DNA from: Pseudomonadota bacterium
GTDB lineage: Bacteria > Pseudomonadota > Alphaproteobacteria > Sphingomonadales > Sphingomonadaceae
Reading direction: 5' to 3'
Length of the DNA: 22,334 bases
Assembly: GCA_023422695.1 (NCBI GenBank)
Contig: JAFAGN010000185.1
Span: 1-22,334, forward strand
Below, piece after piece: positions 1 to 7,621 of the stretch. How positions within the stretch are numbered: the first letter of the stretch is position 1; each line of letters opens with the position of its first letter. The notes below the pieces were generated by a model, which worked only from the letters and a program-made list of their open reading frames with translations, was not told the origin of the DNA and did no database searches. Position numbers and translations under genes: made by a program.

Positions 1-27
1 TGTCTCGACTTCGCTCGACACGAACGG
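1..27. repeat. Dispersed intergenic repeat fragment at window edge
   Basis: The first 27 bases contain TCTCGACTTCGCTCGACAC followed by GAACGG. The run is partly self-complementary (TGTC/TCGA against TCGACA). It resembles the short palindromic repeats scattered between sphingomonad genes, but this is recognition from memory. Only one end is inside the window, so the full unit cannot be judged. Confidence 0.4.
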
Positions 28-63
28 AATTTGAGCACATTTATTCGGACGAGAGGATAGCGC

Positions 64-993
64 ATGTCCGAAACCGATTTCATCGATCGCCTGCGCGCCA
101 TCGCGATCGACCCCGCCGCACGCGGGCTGGCCGACGATGCCGCAGAGTGGGAGGGGCTGGTCCTGACCCACGACATGATCGTCGAGGGTATCCATTTCCT
201 GCCCGATGACACGCCGCAGGATGTCGCGTGGAAACTGGTTGCGGTGAATCTCTCCGACCTTGCCGCCAAGGGTGCGGCGCCACTGGCCGTGCTGGTCGGC
301 TACAGCCTGGGCGACGACGAATGGGATGCGGCGTTTGTCGAGGGGCTTGATCTGGCGCTGCGCCGCTTCGGCGTCATCCTGCTCGGCGGCGACACGGTGC
401 GCGTTCCTGCGGGCGCGCCGCGCAGTTTCGGCCTGACCGCGATCGGCCGCGCACCGCCGGGCGGGTCGCCCTCGCGAAGCGGCGTGCGGCCCGGCGACCA
501 GCTGTGGGTAACCGGCACGATCGGCAACGCCGGACTGGGGCTCGCGATGCGGCTGGGGCAGGAAGCAGCGAACGAGACCTGCCTTGCCGCCTACCGCCGT
601 CCGCAGCCGCAGCTGACTTTCGGGCAAGCGGTCGTCCCGCACGTCCATGCTATGATGGATGTGTCCGACGGCCTGCTGATCGATGCGCAGCGGATGGCGG
701 CGGCGAGCGGGTGCGAGTTGGTGCTGATGCTGGAGACGGTGCCGCTGTCGGCGGCGCTGCTCGCGGTGCGGCCGGATGTGGTCGACACGCGGCTCGCCGC
801 GGCCAGCGCTGGTGACGATTACCAGCTGTTGTTTGCCGCCGATCCCGGCGCCGCGGGTGCGATCCGCGAGATTGCGGCGGGATTGAATGTCACGGCGACC
901 CTGATCGGCCACGCCGGGGTGGGTGAGGGGCTGGTGCTCACCCACCGCGCCCAGCGGATTGCGCTGCCCGATCGTCTCGGTTTCACACATTGA
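64..993 (+). CDS. thiL: Thiamine-monophosphate kinase ThiL
   Basis: Cytosolic enzyme that phosphorylates thiamine monophosphate with ATP to make thiamine diphosphate, the last step of cofactor synthesis. The 309-residue length is normal for the PurM/ThiL-like ATP-binding fold. Family motifs appear in order: ADDAAEW near residue 23, THDMIVEGIHF at 35-45, NLSDLAA at 62-68, GGDT at 108-111, DVSDGLLID at 199-207 and GDDYQLLF at 250-257. The first motif reads ADD where many homologues have GDD. The ATG at 64 is preceded by a purine-rich GAGAGGA at a suitable distance. The usual partner nusB would lie to the left, outside the window. Confidence 0.95.
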   Translation: MSETDFIDRLRAIAIDPAARGLADDAAEWEGLVLTHDMIVEGIHFLPDDTPQDVAWKLVAVNLSDLAAKGAAPLAVLVGYSLGDDEWDAAFVEGLDLALRRFGVILLGGDTVRVPAGAPRSFGLTAIGRAPPGGSPSRSGVRPGDQLWVTGTIGNAGLGLAMRLGQEAANETCLAAYRRPQPQLTFGQAVVPHVHAMMDVSDGLLIDAQRMAAASGCELVLMLETVPLSAALLAVRPDVVDTRLAAASAGDDYQLLFAADPGAAGAIREIAAGLNVTATLIGHAGVGEGLVLTHRAQRIALPDRLGFTH

Positions 994-1028
994 CGCGAGA
1001 GCGTTACAAAAGTGCCGAAAAACCGGGC

Positions 1029-1057
1029 TTGCCCTAGGCTTTCTTTCTTCCCATAAC
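1029..1057 (+). promoter_or_regulatory. Possible sigma-70 promoter of hppA
   Basis: TTGCCC (1029-1034) and CATAAC (1052-1057) are separated by 17 bases. Each matches four of six consensus positions. It lies in the 178-base thiL-hppA gap about 115 bases before the hppA start, which would leave a long 5' leader. This is a pattern match only. Confidence 0.35.
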
Positions 1058-1171
1058 GCGGCGTCCAAATATTGGGGCGGTCGCATCAGGGGAGAGGGCG
1101 AACCGGCAATCATAAGTCGGACGTGCTCGACTGTTCACTGGGTCCGCCCCGTTCAATGGGGAAGGAAATTC

Positions 1172-3289
1172 ATGATTGATCCGGTTATGATCGCGATAGC
1201 GTGCGGCCTTATCGCCGTGCTCTATGGCTTCATTACCTCGCGTCAGGTGCTCAGTGCCTCGGCGGGTAATGAAAAGATGCAGGAAATTGCTGGCGCCATT
1301 CAGGAAGGCGCCAAGGCCTATCTGGGCCGCCAATATCGCACCATCGCCATCGTCGGCGTCGTTGTCGCCATCCTTGTCGGGCTGTTCCTCGGCGCGATTT
1401 CGGCGACTGGCTTTGTCATCGGCGCTGTCCTGTCGGGGGTCGCCGGTTACATCGGCATGAACATCTCGGTGAAGGCGAACGTCCGCACCGCGGCCGCGGC
1501 GCAGACCGGTTTGCAGTCGGGGCTGACCATGGCGTTCCGCGCCGGGGCGATCACCGGCCTGCTGGTGGCGGGGCTCGCGCTCCTCGCGATTTCGGTCTTT
1601 TTCTGGTATCTGATCGGCCCGGGTGGCTACACCGTTGGCGGTGAGGACCGCACGGTCGTCGATGCGCTCGTCGCGTTGGCGTTCGGTGCGTCGCTGATCT
1701 CGATCTTCGCGCGTCTGGGCGGCGGTATCTTTACCAAGGCCGCCGACGTCGGTGCCGACCTGGTCGGCAAGGTCGAAGCCGGAATCCCCGAAGATGACCC
1801 GCGCAACCCCGCGGTGATCGCCGATAACGTCGGTGACAATGTCGGCGATTGCGCCGGTATGGCCGCCGACCTGTTCGAAACCTATGTCGTCACCGTCGGC
1901 GCCACCATGGTGCTGATGGCGCTGCTGCTGAAGGGCGCGGGCGATATGCTCGTGCCACTGATGAGCCTGCCGCTGCTGATGGGCGGCGTCTGCATCGTCA
2001 CCTCGATCATCGGTACCTATTTCGTCCGTCTCGGCAGCGGGACCAATGTCATGGGCGCGATGTACAAGGGCTTCCTGGTCACCGCGATCCTGTCGATCCC
2101 GGCGATCTGGTTCTCGACGCAATATGCGTTGGGCAGCATGGAAGCGCTGATCCCGGGCACCGATTTCAACGGTCGTTCGCTATTCTATTGCTCGCTGCTC
2201 GGGCTGATCATCACCGGGCTGATCATCTGGATCACCGAATATTACACCGGCACCAACTATCGTCCGGTGCGCTCGATCGCCAAGGCGTCGGAAACCGGTC
2301 ATGGCACGAACGTCATCCAGGGTCTGGCGATCAGCCTGGAATCGACCACGCTGCCGACGCTGGTGATCTGCGCCGGGATCATCATCGCCTATATGCTGGC
2401 GGGGCTGATCGGGATCGCCTTTGCGGCGACCGCGATGCTGGCGCTGGCCGGCATGGTCGTTGCGCTCGACGCTTATGGTCCGGTCACCGACAATGCCGGC
2501 GGCATCGCCGAAATGGCGGGCCTCGACGATTCGGTGCGCGAAAAGACCGATCTGCTCGACGCGGTGGGTAACACGACCAAGGCGGTGACCAAGGGCTATG
2601 CCATCGGTTCGGCGGGTCTGGCGGCGCTGGTGCTGTTCGGCACCTACACCGCCGACATCACCGAATATTCGGCGGCGCTGGGGCTGACCGAGCCGCTGAC
2701 TTTCTCGCTATCGTCGCCCTATGTCATCGTCGGGCTGCTGCTCGGCGCGCTCCTGCCGTATCTGTTCGGTGCGATGGGGATGACCGCGGTCGGCCGCGCG
2801 GCGGGTGAGGTGGTCAAGGATGTTCGCGACCAGTTCAAGAACAACCCCGGCATCATGACCTATGAAAGCAAGCCCGACTATGCGCGCACCGTCGATCTGG
2901 TGACCAAGGCAGCGATCAAGGAGATGATCATCCCGTCGCTGCTGCCGGTGCTGGCGCCGATCGTGGTGTTCTTCGTGATCCGCGCGGTCGCAGGACCGGC
3001 GGCCGCACTGGAAGCGCTTGGCGCACTTCTGCTCGGCGTGATCGTTGGCGGTCTGTTCGTCGCCATCTCGATGACCTCGGGCGGCGGCGCATGGGACAAT
3101 GCCAAGAAGTACATCGAAGACGGCAACCACGGCGGCAAGGGCAGCGAGGCCCATAAGGCTGCTGTCACTGGTGACACCGTCGGCGATCCGTACAAGGATA
3201 CCGCGGGTCCGGCGGTGAACCCGATGATCAAGATCACCAACATCGTGGCGATCCTGCTCCTCGCGGCGCTGGCGCACGGCGCGGCATAA
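1172..3289 (+). CDS. hppA: K+-independent H+-translocating membrane pyrophosphatase
   Basis: Inner-membrane ion pump that couples hydrolysis of cytoplasmic pyrophosphate to proton export. The 705-residue protein is almost entirely membrane helices. It carries the pyrophosphate/Mg site DVGADLVGKVE at residues 192-202, followed by the Asp-rich IADNVGDNVGDCAGM. The diagnostic GNTTKAVTKG has Lys at 470 and Thr at 473, the signature of the K+-independent subfamily; K+-dependent enzymes have Ala at the Lys position. The frame is open back to 923, but that extension reads thiL out of frame. The ATG at 1172 is chosen because GGGAAGGAAA precedes it and the protein then begins with the expected first helix. 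Monocistronic, ending at a strong terminator. Confidence 0.96.
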   Translation: MIDPVMIAIACGLIAVLYGFITSRQVLSASAGNEKMQEIAGAIQEGAKAYLGRQYRTIAIVGVVVAILVGLFLGAISATGFVIGAVLSGVAGYIGMNISVKANVRTAAAAQTGLQSGLTMAFRAGAITGLLVAGLALLAISVFFWYLIGPGGYTVGGEDRTVVDALVALAFGASLISIFARLGGGIFTKAADVGADLVGKVEAGIPEDDPRNPAVIADNVGDNVGDCAGMAADLFETYVVTVGATMVLMALLLKGAGDMLVPLMSLPLLMGGVCIVTSIIGTYFVRLGSGTNVMGAMYKGFLVTAILSIPAIWFSTQYALGSMEALIPGTDFNGRSLFYCSLLGLIITGLIIWITEYYTGTNYRPVRSIAKASETGHGTNVIQGLAISLESTTLPTLVICAGIIIAYMLAGLIGIAFAATAMLALAGMVVALDAYGPVTDNAGGIAEMAGLDDSVREKTDLLDAVGNTTKAVTKGYAIGSAGLAALVLFGTYTADITEYSAALGLTEPLTFSLSSPYVIVGLLLGALLPYLFGAMGMTAVGRAAGEVVKDVRDQFKNNPGIMTYESKPDYARTVDLVTKAAIKEMIIPSLLPVLAPIVVFFVIRAVAGPAAALEALGALLLGVIVGGLFVAISMTSGGGAWDNAKKYIEDGNHGGKGSEAHKAAVTGDTVGDPYKDTAGPAVNPMIKITNIVAILLLAALAHGAA

Positions 3290-3316
3290 GCCGCACGGCC
3301 CCTACGGAAAAAATGA

Positions 3317-3346
3317 CCCCGCCGGAGCAATCCGGCGGGGCTTTTT
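3317..3346 (+). terminator. Rho-independent terminator of hppA
   Basis: A perfect 10-bp stem (CCCCGCCGGA, loop GCAA, TCCGGCGGGG) is followed by C and five T. It begins 27 bases after the hppA stop. A run of A before the stem could also let it work on the other strand, but no minus-strand gene reads into it. Confidence 0.93.
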
Positions 3347-3426
3347 GTGCATGAAGCGTTTCGCGGCCCGCGGGCAGCGGCTTACCAGGCCTTCCCACAT
3401 TGCCGCGCCGCTGCTAGGCGCGCGCC

Positions 3427-5025
3427 ATGTCCCAGACGCATCCCGAACGCCGCACCTTTGCCATCATCTCGCACCCCGACGCGGGTAAAACGACGCTGAC
3501 CGAGAAATTGCTCGTCGCGGGCGGCGCGATTCATATTGCCGGCGAGGTCAAGGCGCGCGGCGCGGCGCGGCGGGCGCGGTCGGACTGGATGAAGATCGAA
3601 CAGCAGCGCGGAATTTCGGTTACTTCGTCGGTGATGACCTTCGAACATGCCGGTCTGGTGTTCAACCTGCTCGACACCCCGGGACACGAGGATTTCAGTG
3701 AAGACACCTATCGCACCCTGACCGCGGTCGACAGCGCGGTGATGGTGATCGACGCCGCGAAGGGCATCGAGCCGCAGACGCTGAAGCTGTTCGAGGTGTG
3801 CCGCCTGCGTTCGGTGCCGATCATCACGTTCATCAACAAGGTCGACCGCGAAGGCCTGCCCCCGTTCGAACTGCTCGATGAGGTGGCCGACCGGCTCGCG
3901 CTCGACGTGACGCCGATGAACTGGCCCGCGGGCATGGGCGGACAGTTTGAGGGGATTTACGATCTCGTCGACCCGGCGATCATGAAGCCCGGCGCCGATG
4001 CGTCGCGGATGTACGAAGGCCACCGCGCCAAGGTCACCGGGCTCGACGATCCGGCGCTGGCCGCCGAAATCAGCGCCGACGCGCTGGCGCACCTTAAGGA
4101 AGAAACCGAGCTGGCGTCGGCCTGCTATGCGGAGTTCGACGCCGCGGCGTATCGCAACGGCGACCTGACCCCGGTCTATTTCGGGTCGGCGCTGAAGGAA
4201 TTTGGCGTCGTCGACCTGCTGTCGGCGCTCGCCAACCACGCCCCGGGGCCACAGCCACAGCCCGCCGAACCGGCGCCAGTCGCACCGACCGACAACGCGG
4301 TTACCGGCTTTGTGTTCAAGGTGCAGGCCAATATGAACCCCGCGCACCGCGACCGCATCGCCTTCATGCGGCTCTGTTCGGGCAAGTTCGAACGCGGGAT
4401 GCGCTTGATGCAGGGTGGGACTGGCAAGGCGATCGCGATCAGCCGCCCGATGCTGTTCCTGGCGCAGGACCGCGAAATGGCCGAGGAGGCCTTTCCCGGC
4501 GACATCATCGGTATTCCCAACCATGGTACGCTGCGCGTCGGCGATACGCTGTCCGAACGCACCGACATCACGATCACCGGGTTGCCGAACTTCGCGCCCG
4601 AATTGCTGCGCCGTGTCGCGCTCGTCGATCCGACCCAGACCAAGAAGCTCCGCAAGGCGCTCGACGACATGGCCGAGGAGGGGATCATCCAGGTTTTCTA
4701 CCCCGAAATCGGCTCGAACATGATCGTCGGGGTCGTCGGGCAGTTGCAGTTGGAAGTGCTGATCAGCCGCCTCGACGCCGAATATAAGGTCGAAGCGAAG
4801 CTGGAGCAGTCGCCGTGGGAAACCGCGCGCTGGATCGCCAGCGACGACGCCGCGAAACTGAAAGCGTTCCAGTCCGAACACCGCGGCGCGAGCGCCACCG
4901 ATCGCGACGGCGCGCCGGTTTTCATGGCGAAGGACGGCTGGGAAGTGGGCTATATCACCCAGCGCAATCCGGATATTCGGTTCACCGCGACCAAGGAGCG
5001 GCGTTTGGGCGCGTTGACGGAGTAG
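3427..5025 (+). CDS. prfC: Peptide chain release factor 3 (RF3)
   Basis: Translational GTPase that recycles release factors RF1/RF2 from the ribosome after termination. The 532-residue length matches the family (about 530). GTPase motifs are present: G1 SHPDAGKT at 15-22, G2 RGISVTSS at 61-68, G3 DTPGHEDF at 83-90 and G4 NKVD at 137-140. The GAI-x-x-AGEVKARG segment and the C-terminal region ending FTATKERRLGAL are also RF3-like and separate it from EF-G. The ATG at 3427 gives the conserved N-terminus beginning just before RRTFAIISHPDAGKTTLTEK; no strong Shine-Dalgarno is visible. It follows the hppA terminator, so it should have its own promoter, which I could not place. Confidence 0.96.
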   Translation: MSQTHPERRTFAIISHPDAGKTTLTEKLLVAGGAIHIAGEVKARGAARRARSDWMKIEQQRGISVTSSVMTFEHAGLVFNLLDTPGHEDFSEDTYRTLTAVDSAVMVIDAAKGIEPQTLKLFEVCRLRSVPIITFINKVDREGLPPFELLDEVADRLALDVTPMNWPAGMGGQFEGIYDLVDPAIMKPGADASRMYEGHRAKVTGLDDPALAAEISADALAHLKEETELASACYAEFDAAAYRNGDLTPVYFGSALKEFGVVDLLSALANHAPGPQPQPAEPAPVAPTDNAVTGFVFKVQANMNPAHRDRIAFMRLCSGKFERGMRLMQGGTGKAIAISRPMLFLAQDREMAEEAFPGDIIGIPNHGTLRVGDTLSERTDITITGLPNFAPELLRRVALVDPTQTKKLRKALDDMAEEGIIQVFYPEIGSNMIVGVVGQLQLEVLISRLDAEYKVEAKLEQSPWETARWIASDDAAKLKAFQSEHRGASATDRDGAPVFMAKDGWEVGYITQRNPDIRFTATKERRLGALTE

Positions 5026-5031
5026 ATATCT

Positions 5032-5109
5032 CCGTCATTGCGAGCGCAGCGAAGCATTCCAGAGTAGAGTACACCGCTCTGGATTGCTTCGCTACGATCG
5101 CAATGACGG
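5032..5109. repeat. Long imperfect inverted repeat between prfC and dinB
   Basis: Two arms of about 33 bases (5032-5064 and 5076-5109) begin CCGTCATTGCGA and close with CGCAATGACGG, around a 12-base spacer. They differ at only a few positions. The outer sequence is like the widespread CGTCATTGCGAG...GCAATCCAGAG repeat of proteobacterial intergenic DNA (a REP/MITE-type unit; recognition from memory). It fills the whole gap between the convergent genes, starting 7 bases after the prfC stop and ending one base before the dinB stop codon. It could fold as a bidirectional transcription stop, though neither side has a T run. Confidence 0.8.
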
Positions 5110-6243
5110 CTACAAGAGGCTGAGCAGATCGGCGGCTTCAGCATTGACCGCACCATCCGCCTCATCTTCTTCCCCCTCGAACTTGCTCAGCGTCAGCCCC
5201 AGCAACCTGATCCCCTGTTCGGTCGGCAACAGCGGCGCCAGTATCGCTTCGCCCGCCGCCAGCAGCGCCGCGCCGTCATGGATCGGGGCGGGCATCGATT
5301 TCGCCCGCGTGATCGTCCGGAAATCGGCGTAGCGCAGCTTCAGCGTCACCGTCCGCCCGCGCGCGCCCTTCTTTGCCGCGCGGTCCCACACCACGGTGCA
5401 GACATGCGCGAGCGCCTCGCGGATTTCGGTGTCGGTGATCAGATCGTTGAAAAAGGTCCGCTCTCCGCCGAGCGACTTCAGCGGGCGGTGCGATTTGACG
5501 CGGCGATGGTCGATGCCGTGCGCCAGATTGTACAGCCATTCGGCGCTGTTGCCGAAATTTTCGGCGAGCCACAGCGGGTCTTTGTCCGCCAGATCGGCAC
5601 CCGAAAAGATGCCAAGCCCTTCCATCTTGGCGGCGGTGACCGGGCCGATGCCGTGGAAACGGCGGATCGACAGCGTCTGGACGAACGCCGCACCCTTGCC
5701 CGGCGGGATGACGGTCAACCCGTCGGGCTTGTTCTGGTCGGACGCCAGTTTCGCGATGAACTTGTTGTAGGATACCCCCGCCGACGCGGTGAGGCCGGTT
5801 TCTTCGCGAATGCGGCGACGGATCAGCCTGGCGGTCGCGGTCGCGCTGCCCAGCGCGGCCTTGTCGGCGCTGACGTCCAGATACGCCTCGTCGAGCGACA
5901 GCGGCTCGACCTCGTCGGCATAGTCGCGAAAAATGGCGCGGATCTGATGCGAGATGTCGCGATAGACGTCGAACCGCGGCGGCACGAAAATCAGCTCGGG
6001 ACATTGGCGCTTGGCGGTAACGCTGGGCATGGCCGAGCGCACGCCGAACTTGCGCGCCTCATAACTCGCCGCCGCAACCACCCCGCGCCGTGACGATCCG
6101 CCAACCGCCACGGGCTTGCCGCGCAGCGCCGGATCGTCGCGCTGTTCGACCGACGCATAAAAGGCATCCATGTCGACATGAATGATCTTGCGAACCGGAG
6201 CGTCCGTCGCGGGCTCGGCGGCAAGGTCTGCGGCGTTTTCCAC
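5110..6243 (-). CDS. dinB: DNA polymerase IV (Y-family, DinB)
   Basis: Error-prone translesion polymerase. The 377 residues carry the palm motif HVDMDAFYASVE (22-33, catalytic Asp24) and SLDEAYLD (116-123, catalytic Asp118 and Glu119). They also show the helix-hairpin-helix region around IRRFHGIGPVTAAKMEGLGI and a little-finger domain. The steric-gate position aligned with E. coli Phe13 is Tyr29. The start is GTG at 6243; the next in-frame Met is inside the catalytic motif and too late. No convincing Shine-Dalgarno precedes the GTG. The C-terminus ends ADLLSLL, a weak match to a beta-clamp binding peptide. Convergent with prfC. No LexA box was recognised. Confidence 0.94.
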   Translation of the reverse strand: MENAADLAAEPATDAPVRKIIHVDMDAFYASVEQRDDPALRGKPVAVGGSSRRGVVAAASYEARKFGVRSAMPSVTAKRQCPELIFVPPRFDVYRDISHQIRAIFRDYADEVEPLSLDEAYLDVSADKAALGSATATARLIRRRIREETGLTASAGVSYNKFIAKLASDQNKPDGLTVIPPGKGAAFVQTLSIRRFHGIGPVTAAKMEGLGIFSGADLADKDPLWLAENFGNSAEWLYNLAHGIDHRRVKSHRPLKSLGGERTFFNDLITDTEIREALAHVCTVVWDRAAKKGARGRTVTLKLRYADFRTITRAKSMPAPIHDGAALLAAGEAILAPLLPTEQGIRLLGLTLSKFEGEEDEADGAVNAEAADLLSLL

Positions 6244-6344
6244 CCAAGCGACTTAGCATGTTGCCACGATGTTCTCAATGCCGCACCCGACGCGGCGCTT
6301 GACGCGCGCCAAGCGAAATGGCAATCGCCGCCGACCTTGGGTGA

Positions 6345-6418
6345 GCGGGTATAGCATAGTGGTAATGCTCTAGCCTTCCAAGCTAGCTAGGCGGGTTCGA
6401 TTCCCGCTACCCGCTCCA
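6345..6418 (+). tRNA. tRNA-Gly (anticodon TCC)
   Basis: A complete cloverleaf can be drawn. The acceptor is GCGGGTA (6345-6351) with TACCCGC (6408-6414), and the short D stem is GCA/TGC. The anticodon stem is CTAGC (6370-6374) with GCTAG (6382-6386) around loop CTTCCAA, giving anticodon TCC at 6377-6379. The T arm is GCGGG/CCCGC with loop TTCGATT. Discriminator T is followed by an encoded CCA (6416-6418). It reads GGA and probably GGN glycine codons. A TTGACG at 6299-6304 may be its -35 box; the -10 is not clear. Confidence 0.97.
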
Positions 6419-6454
6419 GCCGCTGCCTGCTGATCTCTCAGTCCCGGGACGCCT

Positions 6455-6486
6455 TCTGAAAATCGTCAGCTATCGGGATTTTCAGA
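6455..6486. repeat. Inverted repeat after tRNA-Gly
   Basis: TCTGAAAATC (6455-6464) and GATTTTCAGA (6477-6486) form a perfect 10-bp stem with a 12-base loop. It sits between the tRNA and the end of the sugar operon, in a 174-base stretch (6419-6592) that otherwise shows no gene. No T run follows on either strand, so it is not a classical terminator. It may stop or stabilise RNA from either side. Confidence 0.55.
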
Positions 6487-6592
6487 TCCCCGGCATTCCC
6501 CTCGGTCGCGCAAGCTCGCTAATTGCTCGCAGCGTATGTCTCCATATCGTGCGATCAGATCGGCATCTGCCTAAACTGCCGCGATGGGGGGG

Positions 6593-7621
6593 TTAAACGG
6601 TTTCGGTGACCTTGCGCAAATGGCGCGGGTTGTCCGGATCATGTCCCCGCTGGATGGCGAGCGCGTTGACGGCGCGGTAGAAGGACTGGATCTGCAGGAT
6701 GGGTTCGAGTGCCGGATGGCTGCCGACCGTCGGCAACCCGATCGTCTCCGGCGCCGCCCCGCCGACGACATACACCCGGCCCCCGCGGCCGCGCACCTCG
6801 GTCACGAGCCGATCAATGCCTTCCGCGCTCTGGTCGCTCTGGCGAAAGACGAGCAGCGGGAAGTCGGGTCCGATCAGCGCCATCGGGCCGTGGCGAACCT
6901 CGGCGGCGCTAAAGGCCTCGGCGTGCAGGCCGCAGGTTTCCTTGAATTTGAGTGCGGCCTCTTGCGCGATGCCCAGACCCGGTCCGCGCCCGATGACATA
7001 CAGCCCGCGCGCCTCCGCAAGGCCATCGGCGAGCGGCGACCAGTCGAGTTCCCATGCCGCCGCCAGCTTCTCGGGCATCGACACCAGCTCGTCCGCCAGC
7101 GCGCGATCGCCGCTCCAGCGCGCTACCAGATTGGCCAGCGCAGAAAGCGTTGCGATGTAACTTTTGGTTGCCGCCACCGACAATTCAGCGCCAGCACCGA
7201 TCGGAATTACCGTGTCGACGACGTCGGACAGCGGGGCGCCGGGCGTGTTGATCAGTCCCACCGTCCGCGCGCCGACCCCCGCCGCCGCGCGGGAGGCGGC
7301 GAGCAGGTCGGGGCTTTTTCCCGATTGCGAAATCGCAATCCACAGCGCGTCCGCCAGCTTGGGCGTGATGTGATAGATCGAGCTTGTCGACGGCGGCGCC
7401 GAGGCGACCGGGATGCCGAGGCGCGTCTCGATCAGATATTTGGCGAAGGTGGCGGCATGATCGGAACTGCCCCGGGCGCAAGTGGCGACGATATGCGGGC
7501 TGGCGGCGCGCAGGCGCCGCGCCAGCGGCTCGATGTCATCCGCAGCTCTGGCAAGCTGCGCGGCCACGACTGCGGGAGCGTCGGCTGCCTCGCAATGCAT
7601 GAGCGATCGTTCGGCAATCAT
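6593..7621 (-). CDS. SIS-domain glucosamine-6-phosphate deaminase (NagB-II type)
   Basis: Cytosolic sugar-phosphate enzyme expected to convert glucosamine-6-phosphate to fructose-6-phosphate and ammonia. The 342 residues hold two SIS domains: CARGSSDHA at 48-56 with SQSGKSPD at 99-106, then GRGPGLGIAQEAALKFKET at 211-229 with EVRHGP at 241-246. The C-terminus NPRHLRKVTETV follows the pattern of the isomerase half of GlmS and of NagB-II. There is no glutaminase domain, so it cannot be GlmS itself. The ATG at 7621 overlaps the transporter stop as ATGA, implying translational coupling in one operon. The same frame stays open upstream through the transporter gene, but that part is a shadow. Alternatives are an AgaS-type deaminase or another SIS aldose-ketose isomerase. 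Confidence 0.85.
   Translation of the reverse strand: MIAERSLMHCEAADAPAVVAAQLARAADDIEPLARRLRAASPHIVATCARGSSDHAATFAKYLIETRLGIPVASAPPSTSSIYHITPKLADALWIAISQSGKSPDLLAASRAAAGVGARTVGLINTPGAPLSDVVDTVIPIGAGAELSVAATKSYIATLSALANLVARWSGDRALADELVSMPEKLAAAWELDWSPLADGLAEARGLYVIGRGPGLGIAQEAALKFKETCGLHAEAFSAAEVRHGPMALIGPDFPLLVFRQSDQSAEGIDRLVTEVRGRGGRVYVVGGAAPETIGLPTVGSHPALEPILQIQSFYRAVNALAIQRGHDPDNPRHLRKVTETV

Noticed and set aside
1034..2122. Long minus-strand open frame opposite hppA
   Set aside because: The translation is Asp/Arg/His-rich low-complexity sequence typical of antisense frames in GC-rich genes, and hppA is unmistakable.
3382..4881. 499-codon minus-strand open frame opposite prfC
   Set aside because: It covers the antisense of a clear release factor gene and shows no recognisable domain or ribosome binding site.
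5032..5109. CRISPR repeat or intrinsic terminator
   Set aside because: There is only one inverted pair with no spacer series and no T run. A dispersed repeat explains it better.
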